From Pedobacter psychroterrae (lineage in GTDB: Bacteria > Bacteroidota > Bacteroidia > Sphingobacteriales > Sphingobacteriaceae), in assembly GCF_004331695.1 (NCBI RefSeq), contig NZ_SJSL01000002.1, forward strand, positions 124,001-188,000: DNA of 64,000 nt. The letters are read 5' to 3'. The notes under the pieces were generated by a model. That model searched no databases. It worked only from the letters and a program-made list of their open reading frames with translations, and was not told the origin of the DNA. Positions 25,477 to 34,337 of the stretch are shown here, one piece after another (within the stretch, counting starts at the first letter, position 1; each line of letters starts with the position of its first letter). Both the position numbers and the translations under genes were made by a program.

Positions 25477-25887
25477 ATGAAAAAATTATTGATTATCTGC
25501 GGATTGTTATTTAGTGTAGTAACATTTGCAAATGCACAAGACGGGCAAGGACGCCGTGGCGGAACTCCTGAAGAAAGAGCTAAGAGACAATCTGAGCAAT
25601 TGGCCGAGAAGCTGAAATTGAGCGACGATCAAAAGGCAAAAGTGCATGCGATTTATCTGGAGCAAGGCCCGAAAATGAGAAAGCTACGTGATTCACTGGG
25701 AGATAACAGAGAGGGCTTTAGAGCAGCTATGACGAAATCTAATGCGCAAAACGAAGCTAAAATTGCTGCAGTTTTGACTGATGATCAGAAAAAAGCTTTT
25801 ACTGCCTGGATCAAAGAGCGTAATGAAGCAATGAAAAAACGCCAGGAAGCTAATGCTAATGGCAACGGTAATAACAACCGTCGTTAA
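25477..25887 (+). CDS. Small secreted protein with a Spy/CpxP-like helical region
   Basis: The 136-residue product has a signal peptide (MKKLLIICGLLFSVVTFANA, cleavage before QDG), then a charged helical region with two copies of a pattern resembling LKLSDDQKAKV and LTDDQKKAF, and an Asn/Gly-rich tail. LTxxQ-type repeats of this kind are found in periplasmic chaperone-like proteins of the Spy/CpxP group and in DUF4890 proteins. Function is unproven. Terminated by a strong hairpin. Confidence 0.72.
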   Translation: MKKLLIICGLLFSVVTFANAQDGQGRRGGTPEERAKRQSEQLAEKLKLSDDQKAKVHAIYLEQGPKMRKLRDSLGDNREGFRAAMTKSNAQNEAKIAAVLTDDQKKAFTAWIKERNEAMKKRQEANANGNGNNNRR

Positions 25888-25900
25888 TACTACCTAATTG

Positions 25901-25940
25901 TAATAATAAAAGCGGCCTTTGGGTCGCTTTTATTATTTTA
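25901..25940 (+). terminator. Rho-independent terminator before maf
   Basis: AATAATAAAAGCG at 25902-25914 pairs perfectly with CGCTTTTATTATT at 25925-25937 across a 10-nt loop. The right arm is T-rich. It ends only 8 bases before the maf start codon. Confidence 0.8.
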
Positions 25941-25945
25941 GCGGA

Positions 25946-26515
25946 ATGTATAAGCAAAGAATCCCTATAATACTGGCATCAAAATCTCCGCGGAGACAGG
26001 AACTGATGACTTCGATGAACCTTGATTTCAAAGTATTGTTGAAGGAGGTAGATGAAAGTTATCCTGAAAAGCTCCTCCCGGCAGAAATAGCTGTGTACAT
26101 TGCAGAGAAGAAAGCAGAAGCCTTTTCTGAGGAAAGTGCAGAAAGCATGGTCATAACGGCAGATACCATCGTGGCTTATAACAATGAGATATTGGGTAAG
26201 CCTGAAGATGCTACGCATGCTATTGAGATGCTCAATAAGCTATCAGGCACCAATCATCAGGTATATACTGGTGTGAGTATTGCGCACAAAGATATCCTGC
26301 ATTCCTTTTATGATGTTACAGAGGTGTTCTTCAGCCCGCTTACAGAAGCACAAATAGCCTATTATGTGACTAATTACAATCCTTTTGATAAAGCAGGTGC
26401 TTATGGCATTCAGGACTGGATAGGAGCGGTGGCAGTTAAGAAGATCATAGGCTCTTATACCAATGTGATGGGCCTGCCCACAGAAAAACTTTATACAGCT
26501 TTATCAGGGTTTTGA
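25946..26515 (+). CDS. maf: Maf family nucleotide pyrophosphatase
   Basis: The 189-residue protein has the Maf start ILASKSPRRQELM, TADTIV in the middle and the KAGAYGIQDWIG block. Maf proteins hydrolyse dTTP, UTP or modified nucleotides to monophosphates. ATG 25946 is used because the longer frame runs through the terminator stem. Its last 12 bases overlap the convergent ppx gene. A TATTTTAG box ends 4 nt before the ATG, one mismatch from the -7 consensus. Confidence 0.9.
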   Translation: MYKQRIPIILASKSPRRQELMTSMNLDFKVLLKEVDESYPEKLLPAEIAVYIAEKKAEAFSEESAESMVITADTIVAYNNEILGKPEDATHAIEMLNKLSGTNHQVYTGVSIAHKDILHSFYDVTEVFFSPLTEAQIAYYVTNYNPFDKAGAYGIQDWIGAVAVKKIIGSYTNVMGLPTEKLYTALSGF

Positions 26516-27418
26516 ACCGGTCAACGTGTACAATACACCCATTTTAAGGTCATAAGTTGAGAGGCTTAGTTCAGCGATATTTAGGTGTCTTATGATGTAA
26601 TTGGTCAGTATTGATGCGATAACGACCATGTCTACCCTCAGTTTTATCAGATCAGGCATGGCATCACGTTCATCATGGGTAGATGTGATCAGTTTTTGGG
26701 AAAGCTCATGATAAGCATTAAGGTCGAGAGGAACTGATTTAATAGATTTTATATCCAGTTCTTTTACCAGCATTGCGGCAAAAGTTTCAAATGCTCCTGC
26801 AGATCCTATGAGATGCCTGGGCTGATATATTTCGCATGCTTCTTTTAGGCCTGTCAATTCCTTATCAAGGTGGTCAGTGATGGCCTCCTGATCATTTTGG
26901 CTGATGGGGTCAGTGTTAAAGTAAGCTTGCATTAAACGGGCAGCACCTATGTCATAGCTCTTTTTCCATAGCAGCCGTTCGTTGTCACAGATGATAAATT
27001 CGGTACTGCCGCCACCTATGTCCATAATTAATGAAAGACCACTGATGACCCCCGTTGCTTTCACTCCATTGAAAATATATACTGCTTCCTGATCGCCAGT
27101 GATGACTTCAATATCAATACCGGCCAGTTCCCTCGCAGCCTGAACAAAATCAGTACCGTTGGATGCACTCCTTACTGCCGACGTAGCGATGGCCTTGACG
27201 GTAGTGGCTCCGTATGCTTTAATGGTTTTCTGGAAAGTCTTGAGTGTTTGTATGCCTCTTTCGAATGCTGCAGAGATAATGATGTGCTCGTTTATCCTGC
27301 CTTCGCCCAGTTTTACAGGGACATTTGTTTTGTAAAGTACATGGACGCTGCTGTCGACAACCTCAGCTATAATTAAATGAAAAGTATTGGTGCCAAGGTC
27401 GATAACAGCAGCGGTCAT
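26504..27418 (-). CDS. Ppx/GppA family exopolyphosphatase-like protein
   Basis: The 304-residue actin-fold phosphatase starts with AVIDLGTNTFHLIIAE (phosphate loop 1), has KAIATSAVRSASNG, and DIGGGSTEFI (phosphate loop 2). This is the Ppx/GppA family, which degrades polyphosphate or pppGpp. At about 300 residues it is the short form lacking the C-terminal HD-like domain. It follows dnaJ by 13 bases on the same strand and is likely the last gene of the grpE-dnaJ transcript. Confidence 0.88.
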   Translation of the reverse strand: MTAAVIDLGTNTFHLIIAEVVDSSVHVLYKTNVPVKLGEGRINEHIIISAAFERGIQTLKTFQKTIKAYGATTVKAIATSAVRSASNGTDFVQAARELAGIDIEVITGDQEAVYIFNGVKATGVISGLSLIMDIGGGSTEFIICDNERLLWKKSYDIGAARLMQAYFNTDPISQNDQEAITDHLDKELTGLKEACEIYQPRHLIGSAGAFETFAAMLVKELDIKSIKSVPLDLNAYHELSQKLITSTHDERDAMPDLIKLRVDMVVIASILTNYIIRHLNIAELSLSTYDLKMGVLYTLTGSKP

Positions 27419-27431
27419 GTAGCTTTATAGA

Positions 27432-28595
27432 TTATTCAAAGTATTCTTTCATTTTTTCAAAGAAGCTCTTGTCATTCTTACCCGGCTGAGGTTTGAAATT
27501 AGGAGATTCCCTCAGTTTTTCCAGCATGCTTCTTTCTTCTGAACTTAATGCTTTAGGCGTCCAGATATTTACGTGGATGATCTCATCACCTCTGTGGTAA
27601 GAATTGACTTCAGGAATACCTTTGCCCTTCAGGCGAAGTAATTTTCCACTTTGTGTACCCGGTTCTATTTTGATCTTTGCCTTACCATCTATGGTCGGCA
27701 CTTCTACACTATAGCCAAGCGCTGCGTCGATGATAGAGACATGCAGGTCATACACGACATTGTTGCCTTCACGTTTTAGGGTTTCATGGGCGATCTCCTC
27801 GATCAGAATGATCAGGTCCCCGGGTATGCCACCGTTAGGTGCTGCATTACCTTTTCCACTCATGCTCAGTTGCATACCGTCGCTCACCCCGGCAGGGATG
27901 TTGATGGTAATGGTTTCTTCACCGCGAATAACTCCGTCACCGTGACAAGAAGTGCATTTAGCAGTGATCTGCTGTCCGCTTCCGTTACAAGTAGGGCAGG
28001 TTGCTGTAGTTTGCATCTGTCCAAGTATGGTATTGGTCACCCTGCGTACTGCGCCGCTTCCGCCGCAGGTATTACATGTGCTTACAGAAGAACGGTCTTT
28101 AGCTCCGGTTCCGTCACAGGTTTTACAGCTAATCTGTTTGTTGACCTTTATTTTCTTCTCTGTACCATTGGCAATTTCTTCAAGCGTTAGTTTGACTTTG
28201 ATACGCAGGTTACTGCCTTTGGCTACTCTTCTGCCACCACGTGATTGCTGACCACCAAAGAAGCTGTCGAACGGACTACCGCCGCCACCGCCAAAGATAT
28301 CCCCAAACTGGCTGAAGATATCTTCCATATTCATGCCGCCGCCGCCGTATCCGCCACCGCCTGAAGCACCGCCAACACCCGCATGACCGTAATGGTCGTA
28401 GCGCTGTTTCTTTTCCGTGTTGCTAAGTACTTCGTAAGCTTCCGCAGCTTCCTTGAAGTTGTCTTCAGCAGCCTTATCGCCCGGGTTTTTATCCGGATGA
28501 TATTTAATGGCCATTTTGCGGTAAGCCTTTTTAATCTCTTCGGCGGATGCGCTTTTGGTTACGCCAAGCACATCATAAAAATCTCTTTTGCTCAT
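27432..28595 (-). CDS. dnaJ: Chaperone DnaJ
   Basis: The 387-residue co-chaperone has the J domain with HPDKNPG, a Gly/Phe-rich linker (about 75-115), four CxxCxGxG zinc motifs ([32 protein letters not shown]) and the two beta-barrel client-binding domains. It stimulates the DnaK ATPase. It starts 4 bases after the grpE stop; dnaK is not adjacent. Confidence 0.95.
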   Translation of the reverse strand: MSKRDFYDVLGVTKSASAEEIKKAYRKMAIKYHPDKNPGDKAAEDNFKEAAEAYEVLSNTEKKQRYDHYGHAGVGGASGGGGYGGGGMNMEDIFSQFGDIFGGGGGSPFDSFFGGQQSRGGRRVAKGSNLRIKVKLTLEEIANGTEKKIKVNKQISCKTCDGTGAKDRSSVSTCNTCGGSGAVRRVTNTILGQMQTTATCPTCNGSGQQITAKCTSCHGDGVIRGEETITINIPAGVSDGMQLSMSGKGNAAPNGGIPGDLIILIEEIAHETLKREGNNVVYDLHVSIIDAALGYSVEVPTIDGKAKIKIEPGTQSGKLLRLKGKGIPEVNSYHRGDEIIHVNIWTPKALSSEERSMLEKLRESPNFKPQPGKNDKSFFEKMKEYFE

Positions 28596-28599
28596 AATA

Positions 28600-29169
28600 T
28601 TAACTACCTACTACAACTTTGGCAAAGCGGATTACCTTGTCGTTCAGTGTATATCCTTTTTCTAACTCATCAACTACTTTTCCTTTCAGATCTTCACTAG
28701 GCGCAGGTATATTGGTAATTGCTTCATGATTATCTGTGTCAAATACAGTGTGGATACTTTCCATTTCCTTTAGGCCTTTTTGGGCTAGTAAACTTTTCAG
28801 TTTGTTGTGTACCAATGCAATGCCTTCTCTGATAGGATTGACGTCGGTAGCGGTTTCCATTGCCTTATTGGCACGGTCAAAATCATCCAGTACTGAAAGC
28901 AGTGAAACGATTACATCTTTTCCTGCAGTTTGAAGTAACTCAATCCGCTCCTTTTGGGTACGGCGCTTGTAATTGTCAAACTCTGCAAACAGCCTTAAGT
29001 ACTTGTCATTTAAAGCTGCGTTTTCTTCCTGCAGTTTTTCTTCAGCAGTAAGTTCAGGTACGGTTTCTTCAACTGTATCTATCTGTTCTTCACTCGTGTT
29101 TTCCTGCGCTTCGGCATTATTTTCCACCTCTGGATCCTGATTATCGTTTTTTTTCTTCTTGCTAAACAT
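28600..29169 (-). CDS. grpE: Nucleotide exchange factor GrpE
   Basis: The 189-residue protein has an acidic Glu/Asn/Gln-rich N-terminal region, a long coiled-coil (about 55-110, containing [14 protein letters not shown]) and the C-terminal beta domain with [23 protein letters not shown]. It exchanges ADP on DnaK. First gene of a grpE-dnaJ-ppx run. The 128-base gap upstream shows no clear repeat for a heat-shock operator. Confidence 0.94.
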   Translation of the reverse strand: MFSKKKKNDNQDPEVENNAEAQENTSEEQIDTVEETVPELTAEEKLQEENAALNDKYLRLFAEFDNYKRRTQKERIELLQTAGKDVIVSLLSVLDDFDRANKAMETATDVNPIREGIALVHNKLKSLLAQKGLKEMESIHTVFDTDNHEAITNIPAPSEDLKGKVVDELEKGYTLNDKVIRFAKVVVGS

Positions 29170-29297
29170 GTATAGTAGAATTTTTTGGATGTAAACTCAA
29201 AAGTTTTGCCAATGAAATATATCAGTCATGCTGTCAGTTTTAGTTGTAAAACACTGACCAGAATGGCTGATAAAGAAAGTTTTGTCAGACTTTGTCG

Positions 29298-29981
29298 TTA
29301 GACTATCTGTGCGTCTTCATGCACTACGCCGCCTTCACATTTGATGATCCTGGAAGGGAAGGTACGGATGATGTGATAATCATGCGTGGCCATTAATACC
29401 GCAGTTCCGCCCTCGCTGATTTGTCTCAGTAGCAGCACAATTTCTTCGGATGTATCCGGATCTAAATTACCCGTAGGTTCATCGGCCAGTATGATTTCGG
29501 GATTGTTGAGCAATGCCCTGGCAATTACCACTCTTTGCTGCTCACCACCAGACAGTTCATGCGGCATTTTCCTGATCTTGGATCTCAGGCCTACTTTTTC
29601 AAGTACGTCTTTGATGCGTTCTTCTATCAGTGCTTTGTCATTCCAGCCTGTGGCTTTCAGTACAAAATCAAGGTTCTTTTCGATGGTACGGTCTGTCAGC
29701 AACTGAAAATCCTGAAATACGATTCCGAGCTTTCTCCGCAGAAAAGGCACATTCTTGATCGCCAGGTTTTTGAGGTCAAATCCTGCCACCAGGCCGTCTC
29801 CATTGCCTATGTGCAGGTCTCCATAAATGATTTTAAGCAAACTGCTTTTGCCTGAACCTGTCTGTCCAATTAAAAAGACGAACTCCCCTTTGTCAACGTT
29901 TAAATTCACATTGGACAGCACCAGATGTTTTTGTTGAAAAACATCTACATTTCTTAAATTTATAACTGCGTTTCCTGTCAT
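29298..29981 (-). CDS. ftsE: FtsE-type ABC transporter ATPase
   Basis: The 227-residue ATPase has Walker A GQTGSGKSS, signature LSGGEQQRV, Walker B IILADEPTGNLD and a switch histidine in MATHDYHI. Size and sequence fit FtsE, the cytoplasmic partner of FtsX, which controls peptidoglycan hydrolysis at the division site; LolD-like ATPases are close relatives. No ftsX lies next to it here. It begins one base after the stop of a 67-codon gene. Confidence 0.83.
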   Translation of the reverse strand: MTGNAVINLRNVDVFQQKHLVLSNVNLNVDKGEFVFLIGQTGSGKSSLLKIIYGDLHIGNGDGLVAGFDLKNLAIKNVPFLRRKLGIVFQDFQLLTDRTIEKNLDFVLKATGWNDKALIEERIKDVLEKVGLRSKIRKMPHELSGGEQQRVVIARALLNNPEIILADEPTGNLDPDTSEEIVLLLRQISEGGTAVLMATHDYHIIRTFPSRIIKCEGGVVHEDAQIV

Positions 29982-29982
29982 G

Positions 29983-30186
29983 TTAAATATCTATTTTAGC
30001 AATTTGTCCAAAAGGCAAATCATTTACAAACTTCATTATATAAGGCAGCTTATCTCCGAGGCCTAACTTTTCAAGCGATTTCTCAGGCCTGTCTACCCTA
30101 AAATATGCCAGTAAAGTAAACTTTTCATCCCGTAATTGTACGTAATCCGGGATCTTGGCAATGCCTTTTACTTTAATAACATACAT
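29983..30186 (-). CDS. Small conserved-looking protein upstream of ftsE, unknown function
   Basis: The 67-residue soluble product (MYVIKVKGIAKIPDYVQLRD then a mixed alpha/beta sequence) is not recognised. It shares a transcript with ftsE, the genes being one base apart. A perfect -7 box lies 5 nt before its ATG, so it would be translated from a leaderless message and could serve to lead ribosomes into ftsE. Confidence 0.7.
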   Translation of the reverse strand: MYVIKVKGIAKIPDYVQLRDEKFTLLAYFRVDRPEKSLEKLGLGDKLPYIMKFVNDLPFGQIAKIDI

Positions 30187-30191
30187 AAGGC

Positions 30192-30199
30192 CAAAAATA
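30192..30199 (-). promoter_or_regulatory. Candidate -7 promoter box for the ftsE transcript
   Basis: TATTTTTG on the minus strand fits TAnnTTTG and ends 5 nt before ATG 30186. Predicted transcription start is at or next to the start codon. Confidence 0.5.
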
Positions 30200-30230
30200 G
30201 TATTTCAAAATGAGATTTAAGCTACCCGAT

Positions 30231-32201
30231 TTATCTAATCACCGTCAAGGATCCGGACAAAGGCTTTAGGCCGGTATTTAGATTGATCACATAATAATAA
30301 ACACCAGGGGGGACATCGCTGTTTTTGTATTTCCCGTCCCAGGGTTTGTCATCGTAGTTGGTAGACCTAAAAACAACCTCACCATACCGATTTACCACCC
30401 TCACACTTGCTGTAGGGAACATGTCGGCCGCCGTGATTTTCCAGAGGTCATTGACACCATCACCATTGGGACTAAAAGCATTGGGTATTTCCACTTTTTG
30501 ATACACTCTTACGAATACTTCGTCCGTGCTAACAATGCAGCCAAATGTAGATGTTACAGTCAGGGTATAAGTTATGTCTGATGGGGGAGTGGCAACGGGA
30601 TTTAGAATATTTGGGTTGTCAAGATAGGTAGACGGTGACCATTGGTATATGATTTCATCACCTGTGGCCTCAGCGTTTAATTGCACCTGTTCTCCTTTCA
30701 TCATTTTTTTGTCCGGACCGGCATTTGCCAAAGGATCTTTTAAGACGATGACGGTAATTTCGGTAGGAACTTCGCATGCCCCGTTAGACGCATAAACTTT
30801 ATAAGTTGTTGTCTGCAATGGCGAAGCAATAGGATTTGAAATGTCTGTTTGGGATAACCCAGTTCCGGGCGACCATCTGTAAGTAAGTCCGCCACTGGCC
30901 TGAAGCTGGATGGAAGAGCCTTTGCAGATAGCTGTTATGGGATTTATTTTAGGCTGGGGAGCCGGTATCACAGCTAAATCTATTTCTTCAGTTTCAATAC
31001 AGCCTCCACTGGTTGTAACGACTACAGTATATCTACCCGACATATTGTTTCCTGCATTCGGAATGTTTGGCGATTCCTCTGTCGATGCAAATGAATTTGG
31101 CCCTGTCCATTGGTAAGTAGCGCCATTTGTCTTGGCATCAAGGACAATTACATCACCCAGGCAAACTGCTTGAGCTCTCAAGCTTACAGCAACAGGCGGT
31201 TCAACCACATTTATCGTATAATCAGGAGAGTTTGATCGGCAGTTTTCTTCATTGATGTTCCCTCTTTCAGCAATGAGCAGTCTGTATTTATAAGCGCCAA
31301 TCGGTGGATGGTCAAATGTTTGGGTAAGGTTAGTCGTGGTTTGTCCGGGTAAATCAAACCAGGAGCCGTTTGCAGCCATTTGCTGCCATAAATATTCAGG
31401 ATCGGTGTACACACCTGGTGATACTTCAGCAGAAAAAGTAAAAGTCTTTTTTATAAGCACGCACAATTCTTTAGTAGATACCCGTTCCGTATTTATAGAA
31501 GGGATAATTACCGGACCACATGCCCTGAATGTGATGTCATCTATTGCAAAATCATTTCCACCTCCACCAAGGCCATTGTTTTTTATTTTAACTATAACCC
31601 TTGAACTTGTGGTCCTGAAGGTTCCGGCATATCGTCTCCAATCTATGTTAGATCCTTCCGGGATTTCACCTGTATCAAATTCTTTAAGTACCTGACCGGT
31701 CATTGACTCAATAGAGAACCTGACGTTGGGCCTGATTCCTGGTTTTGCCATTACGTTAATAATCCATGCTGCAAACTCATAAGTAGTACCTGGACATAAG
31801 CCGCTTGCTTCTCCCTGATAAAAGATTCCTGCTTGCCGGTCGTCTGCATTGATCAGCATCATGTACCCGTTAGATTGGTTAGGGGTATGATTGCCGACTG
31901 AAAGCCAGTTGCCGGCACTGACATGTCCCATCCCCTGGGTGGTTTTTATGATTGTATAGCTGCCATCCGAAGGCTGGCCTATTACATAGTTATAATTTGT
32001 TTTATCTGGTATGGCTGGGCCGAATGCTGCGGAGCCACGGCCAAAATCATAAGTAAGCACAGGATCTCCCAAAGATCCTTCACACTCTTGCGACTTTGCA
32101 GTACCTGATACTATTAATAATATGGATAATAGTAAATAATAAGATATGTGTCTAAATCCCAAAATCTTTATTAAAAGTTCAAGATAACGTTTATTAGTCA
32201 C
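30231..32201 (-). CDS. Secreted multidomain protein with type B T9SS C-terminal domain
   Basis: The 656-residue product starts with GTG and a signal peptide (ending near KSQEC), then a jelly-roll-like domain of about 200 residues (YDFGRGSAAFGPA ... NDFAIDDITFRACGP), four to five Ig/PKD-like repeats (for example VCLGDVIVLDAKTNGATYQW and GSSIQLQASGGLTYRWSPGT), and the gliding-motility-associated C-terminal domain beginning IPNAFSPNGDGVNDLW and ending in LSGSLTVIR. That domain routes proteins through the type IX secretion system to the cell surface. It is probably an adhesin or surface-attached binding protein; no enzyme motif is visible. Confidence 0.88.
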   Translation of the reverse strand: MTNKRYLELLIKILGFRHISYYLLLSILLIVSGTAKSQECEGSLGDPVLTYDFGRGSAAFGPAIPDKTNYNYVIGQPSDGSYTIIKTTQGMGHVSAGNWLSVGNHTPNQSNGYMMLINADDRQAGIFYQGEASGLCPGTTYEFAAWIINVMAKPGIRPNVRFSIESMTGQVLKEFDTGEIPEGSNIDWRRYAGTFRTTSSRVIVKIKNNGLGGGGNDFAIDDITFRACGPVIIPSINTERVSTKELCVLIKKTFTFSAEVSPGVYTDPEYLWQQMAANGSWFDLPGQTTTNLTQTFDHPPIGAYKYRLLIAERGNINEENCRSNSPDYTINVVEPPVAVSLRAQAVCLGDVIVLDAKTNGATYQWTGPNSFASTEESPNIPNAGNNMSGRYTVVVTTSGGCIETEEIDLAVIPAPQPKINPITAICKGSSIQLQASGGLTYRWSPGTGLSQTDISNPIASPLQTTTYKVYASNGACEVPTEITVIVLKDPLANAGPDKKMMKGEQVQLNAEATGDEIIYQWSPSTYLDNPNILNPVATPPSDITYTLTVTSTFGCIVSTDEVFVRVYQKVEIPNAFSPNGDGVNDLWKITAADMFPTASVRVVNRYGEVVFRSTNYDDKPWDGKYKNSDVPPGVYYYVINLNTGLKPLSGSLTVIR

Positions 32202-32276
32202 ATTAAGTAGGCAGTCAGACAGGTTAATGCCCTATTGTGGAAAGAATATTTAATGGATGCTGATTACTTTGTTTTT

Positions 32277-33296
32277 TTAAAGACTATTTAAAAAATCCAG
32301 GGTATTTACATTATCAGCATAGTCCCACAGTTTTGGATACTGGCCATGTCCAAAATCAACAGTTCCTGCGGCTATAGACAGAGGCGCCTTGCTGACAACG
32401 CACTGAATCTTGTCTTCTTCTATTTTAAGAGCGGTGGTCACGTCCTCAATATTGTTGTACCTTTCAAAATAGAGCACAGCCAGCGGGGAGGACATGGCCG
32501 TGTCTTCTTTTAACAGCAAAAAGCCATTGTCAAAATGCGGGGCCAGGTTTACCAAATAAATGGATTTGTTGTAATCGTAATTGTTGTTGTATTTAAAATG
32601 ATTGATGATCCCTTTAAAGGATTCTATGGGCTCGAAGAAGTGCTTAATGTCGTAGTTTTCGGGGATGTAAAGCTTGGATACATTTCTGCACCCCAATCCG
32701 AAATAATCGAATACATCGTGACCAAGTTCCGCAATTTCCTGAGTAGTTTCCTCACCTGTCAGCACTGCTACGCTGCTTCTGTTCTTGCGGATGATATTGG
32801 GCACCTTGCTAAAATAGTACTCAAAATACCTGGAGGTATTGTTGCTGCCAGTTGCGATAACCGCATCAAAATCTTTCAGTCTGTCTATGTACACAATGCG
32901 ATCCTCTAGTAGAGGCTCGATCTCGATGAGCTTGGCCAGTATGAGCGGCAGCAGTTTGTCATCAGAAGAGGACAGCTTAATCAGGGTGATGTTTCCTGTT
33001 GCAAGTACAGAAAGTACATCATGAAAGCCGACCATTGGGATATTGCCCGCCAAAATCAGCCCTACTCTTTTCGGGTTTTCAGTTACTTTTATGTCTTTGA
33101 ACCAAGCTTCAAGGTCATTTGCATTTAGCATTTGCTGAAGTGCATTTAATGATCTTTGAACCTCATCTGCAGTAAACCATGCATTGTTATTTTGAGCCGA
33201 AAGGATCAAAATATTTAGCGCTGAGTCAGGATCTGCCAGGTAGCTGCTAAGTTTATTGAATGCAATAATTAGTTTTTCCGCATTTAGGATTGGCAT
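32277..33296 (-). CDS. LuxC-like acyl-CoA reductase
   Basis: The 339-residue protein resembles LuxC-type acyl-CoA reductases, which are aldehyde-dehydrogenase-fold enzymes using a cysteine to reduce acyl-CoA to the aldehyde. Visible features are a nucleotide-site segment VGLILAGNIPMVGFHD, ATGSNNTSRYFEYYF, and the likely catalytic C203 in YFGLGCRNVSKLYIP. It is divergent from a 2x[4Fe-4S] ferredoxin gene with only 76 bases between start codons. The physiological substrate, perhaps a fatty acyl-CoA, is not known. Confidence 0.82.
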   Translation of the reverse strand: MPILNAEKLIIAFNKLSSYLADPDSALNILILSAQNNNAWFTADEVQRSLNALQQMLNANDLEAWFKDIKVTENPKRVGLILAGNIPMVGFHDVLSVLATGNITLIKLSSSDDKLLPLILAKLIEIEPLLEDRIVYIDRLKDFDAVIATGSNNTSRYFEYYFSKVPNIIRKNRSSVAVLTGEETTQEIAELGHDVFDYFGLGCRNVSKLYIPENYDIKHFFEPIESFKGIINHFKYNNNYDYNKSIYLVNLAPHFDNGFLLLKEDTAMSSPLAVLYFERYNNIEDVTTALKIEEDKIQCVVSKAPLSIAAGTVDFGHGQYPKLWDYADNVNTLDFLNSL

Positions 33297-33324
33297 AATT
33301 TCAACAATTTTAAAGTTTAAGTGT

Positions 33325-33332
33325 TATATTTG
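33325..33332 (+). promoter_or_regulatory. Candidate -7 promoter box for the 2x[4Fe-4S] ferredoxin gene
   Basis: TATATTTG fits TAnnTTTG and lies 40 nt before ATG 33373. It shows that the longer frame starting at 33256, inside the acyl-CoA reductase gene, is not the real start. Confidence 0.5.
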
Positions 33333-33372
33333 CGATGCAAAGGTAAACTTAGCAATAGAATTAGACGAAGAC

Positions 33373-33723
33373 ATGGCTATTAAAATAACAGACGAATGTA
33401 TTAACTGCGGAGCATGTGAGCCTGAATGCCCTAATAATGCAATTTATGACGCAGGCACTGCATGGAGATTCTCAGATGGCACCAATTTAAACGGTATCAT
33501 TGATTTTGGTGATCAGCAAATCGATGCAGAATCGGCACAGGATGCTGTTTCTGATGAGGTTTATTATATAGTTTCAGACAAGTGTACGGAATGCAAGGGC
33601 TTTCATGATGAGCCACAGTGCGCTGCCGTATGTCCGGTGGATTGCTGTGTGGATGATGAAGATGTTCGCGAAACTGAAGATGAATTATTGGCTAAAAAGG
33701 CTTGGTTACACCAGGAAGGATAG
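33373..33723 (+). CDS. 2x[4Fe-4S] ferredoxin
   Basis: The 116-residue protein has one cluster motif at C9, C12, C15 and C19 (CINCGACEPECP) and a second formed by KCTECKGFHDEPQCAAVCP and the following cysteines. The insertion between the second and third cysteines (KGFHDEPQ) is typical of the Bacteroidota/Alvin-type ferredoxins. The acidic C-terminal extension (DEDVRETEDELL) is also family-like. It carries low-potential electrons; its partner here may be the divergent acyl-CoA reductase, but this is inference. Followed by a terminator. Confidence 0.9.
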   Translation: MAIKITDECINCGACEPECPNNAIYDAGTAWRFSDGTNLNGIIDFGDQQIDAESAQDAVSDEVYYIVSDKCTECKGFHDEPQCAAVCPVDCCVDDEDVRETEDELLAKKAWLHQEG

Positions 33724-33773
33724 TTCGATTTACGGATTTTAGATGTTTTAGTTACGATTTATAGCATATTATG

Positions 33774-33797
33774 AGGCGCTGCCAAGCGCCTTTTTTA
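33774..33797 (+). terminator. Rho-independent terminator after the ferredoxin gene
   Basis: AGGCGCT at 33774-33780 pairs with AGCGCCT at 33785-33791 across a GCCA loop, followed by six T residues. It separates the ferredoxin gene from the convergent universal stress protein gene. Confidence 0.82.
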
Positions 33798-33800
33798 TGT

Positions 33801-34256
33801 TTAACCCTTTTCTTCATACTTATTGGGCACAATCAAAACCGGACAGGCAGATTTCCTTGCTACGTGCTCAGCCACGCTACCCATTAAAAAGTGGTACAAG
33901 CCAGTTCTTCCATACGTACCTATTACGATCAGGTCAGATCCATACTCATCAGATTGTTGAATGATGCCATGGGCGGCGCTATCCACAATGCTTAAATAAG
34001 TAGTAGGGATGCCATGACTATACTTAGTTTCCATTTCCTTCAATAGCAAATGACTGTTTTCTTCACTGTTGTCATATGTCTCTAAGAAAACGGGTGCCAG
34101 TGTCAGATCAGGATTGATATTGGCCGGTGCCGGCTCAATAATATTGACCAGCGCAACCTCAGCGCCAAATGTCTTGGCTACCTCATAGCCAACCCTGGCA
34201 GCTTTTTCAGAACAGGTACTATTATCTACAGCAATTAAAATCTTCTTGAGGTTCAT
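33801..34256 (-). CDS. Universal stress protein (UspA family)
   Basis: The 151-residue protein begins ILIAVDNSTCSEKAARVG and ends with the ATP-binding pattern IGTYGRTGLYHFLMGSVAEHV (GxxGxnGS type), then CPVLIV. It is a single-domain universal stress protein, likely nucleotide-binding, induced in stress or starvation. It stands alone, divergent from the NlpC/P60 gene. Confidence 0.9.
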   Translation of the reverse strand: MNLKKILIAVDNSTCSEKAARVGYEVAKTFGAEVALVNIIEPAPANINPDLTLAPVFLETYDNSEENSHLLLKEMETKYSHGIPTTYLSIVDSAAHGIIQQSDEYGSDLIVIGTYGRTGLYHFLMGSVAEHVARKSACPVLIVPNKYEEKG

Positions 34257-34337
34257 GTTCTTATAGATTAAAGTTTATACTATAAAAATAACAAATTAAC
34301 CCCATAAAAGTTTAATTTTATAAGGTTAATTTGCATT

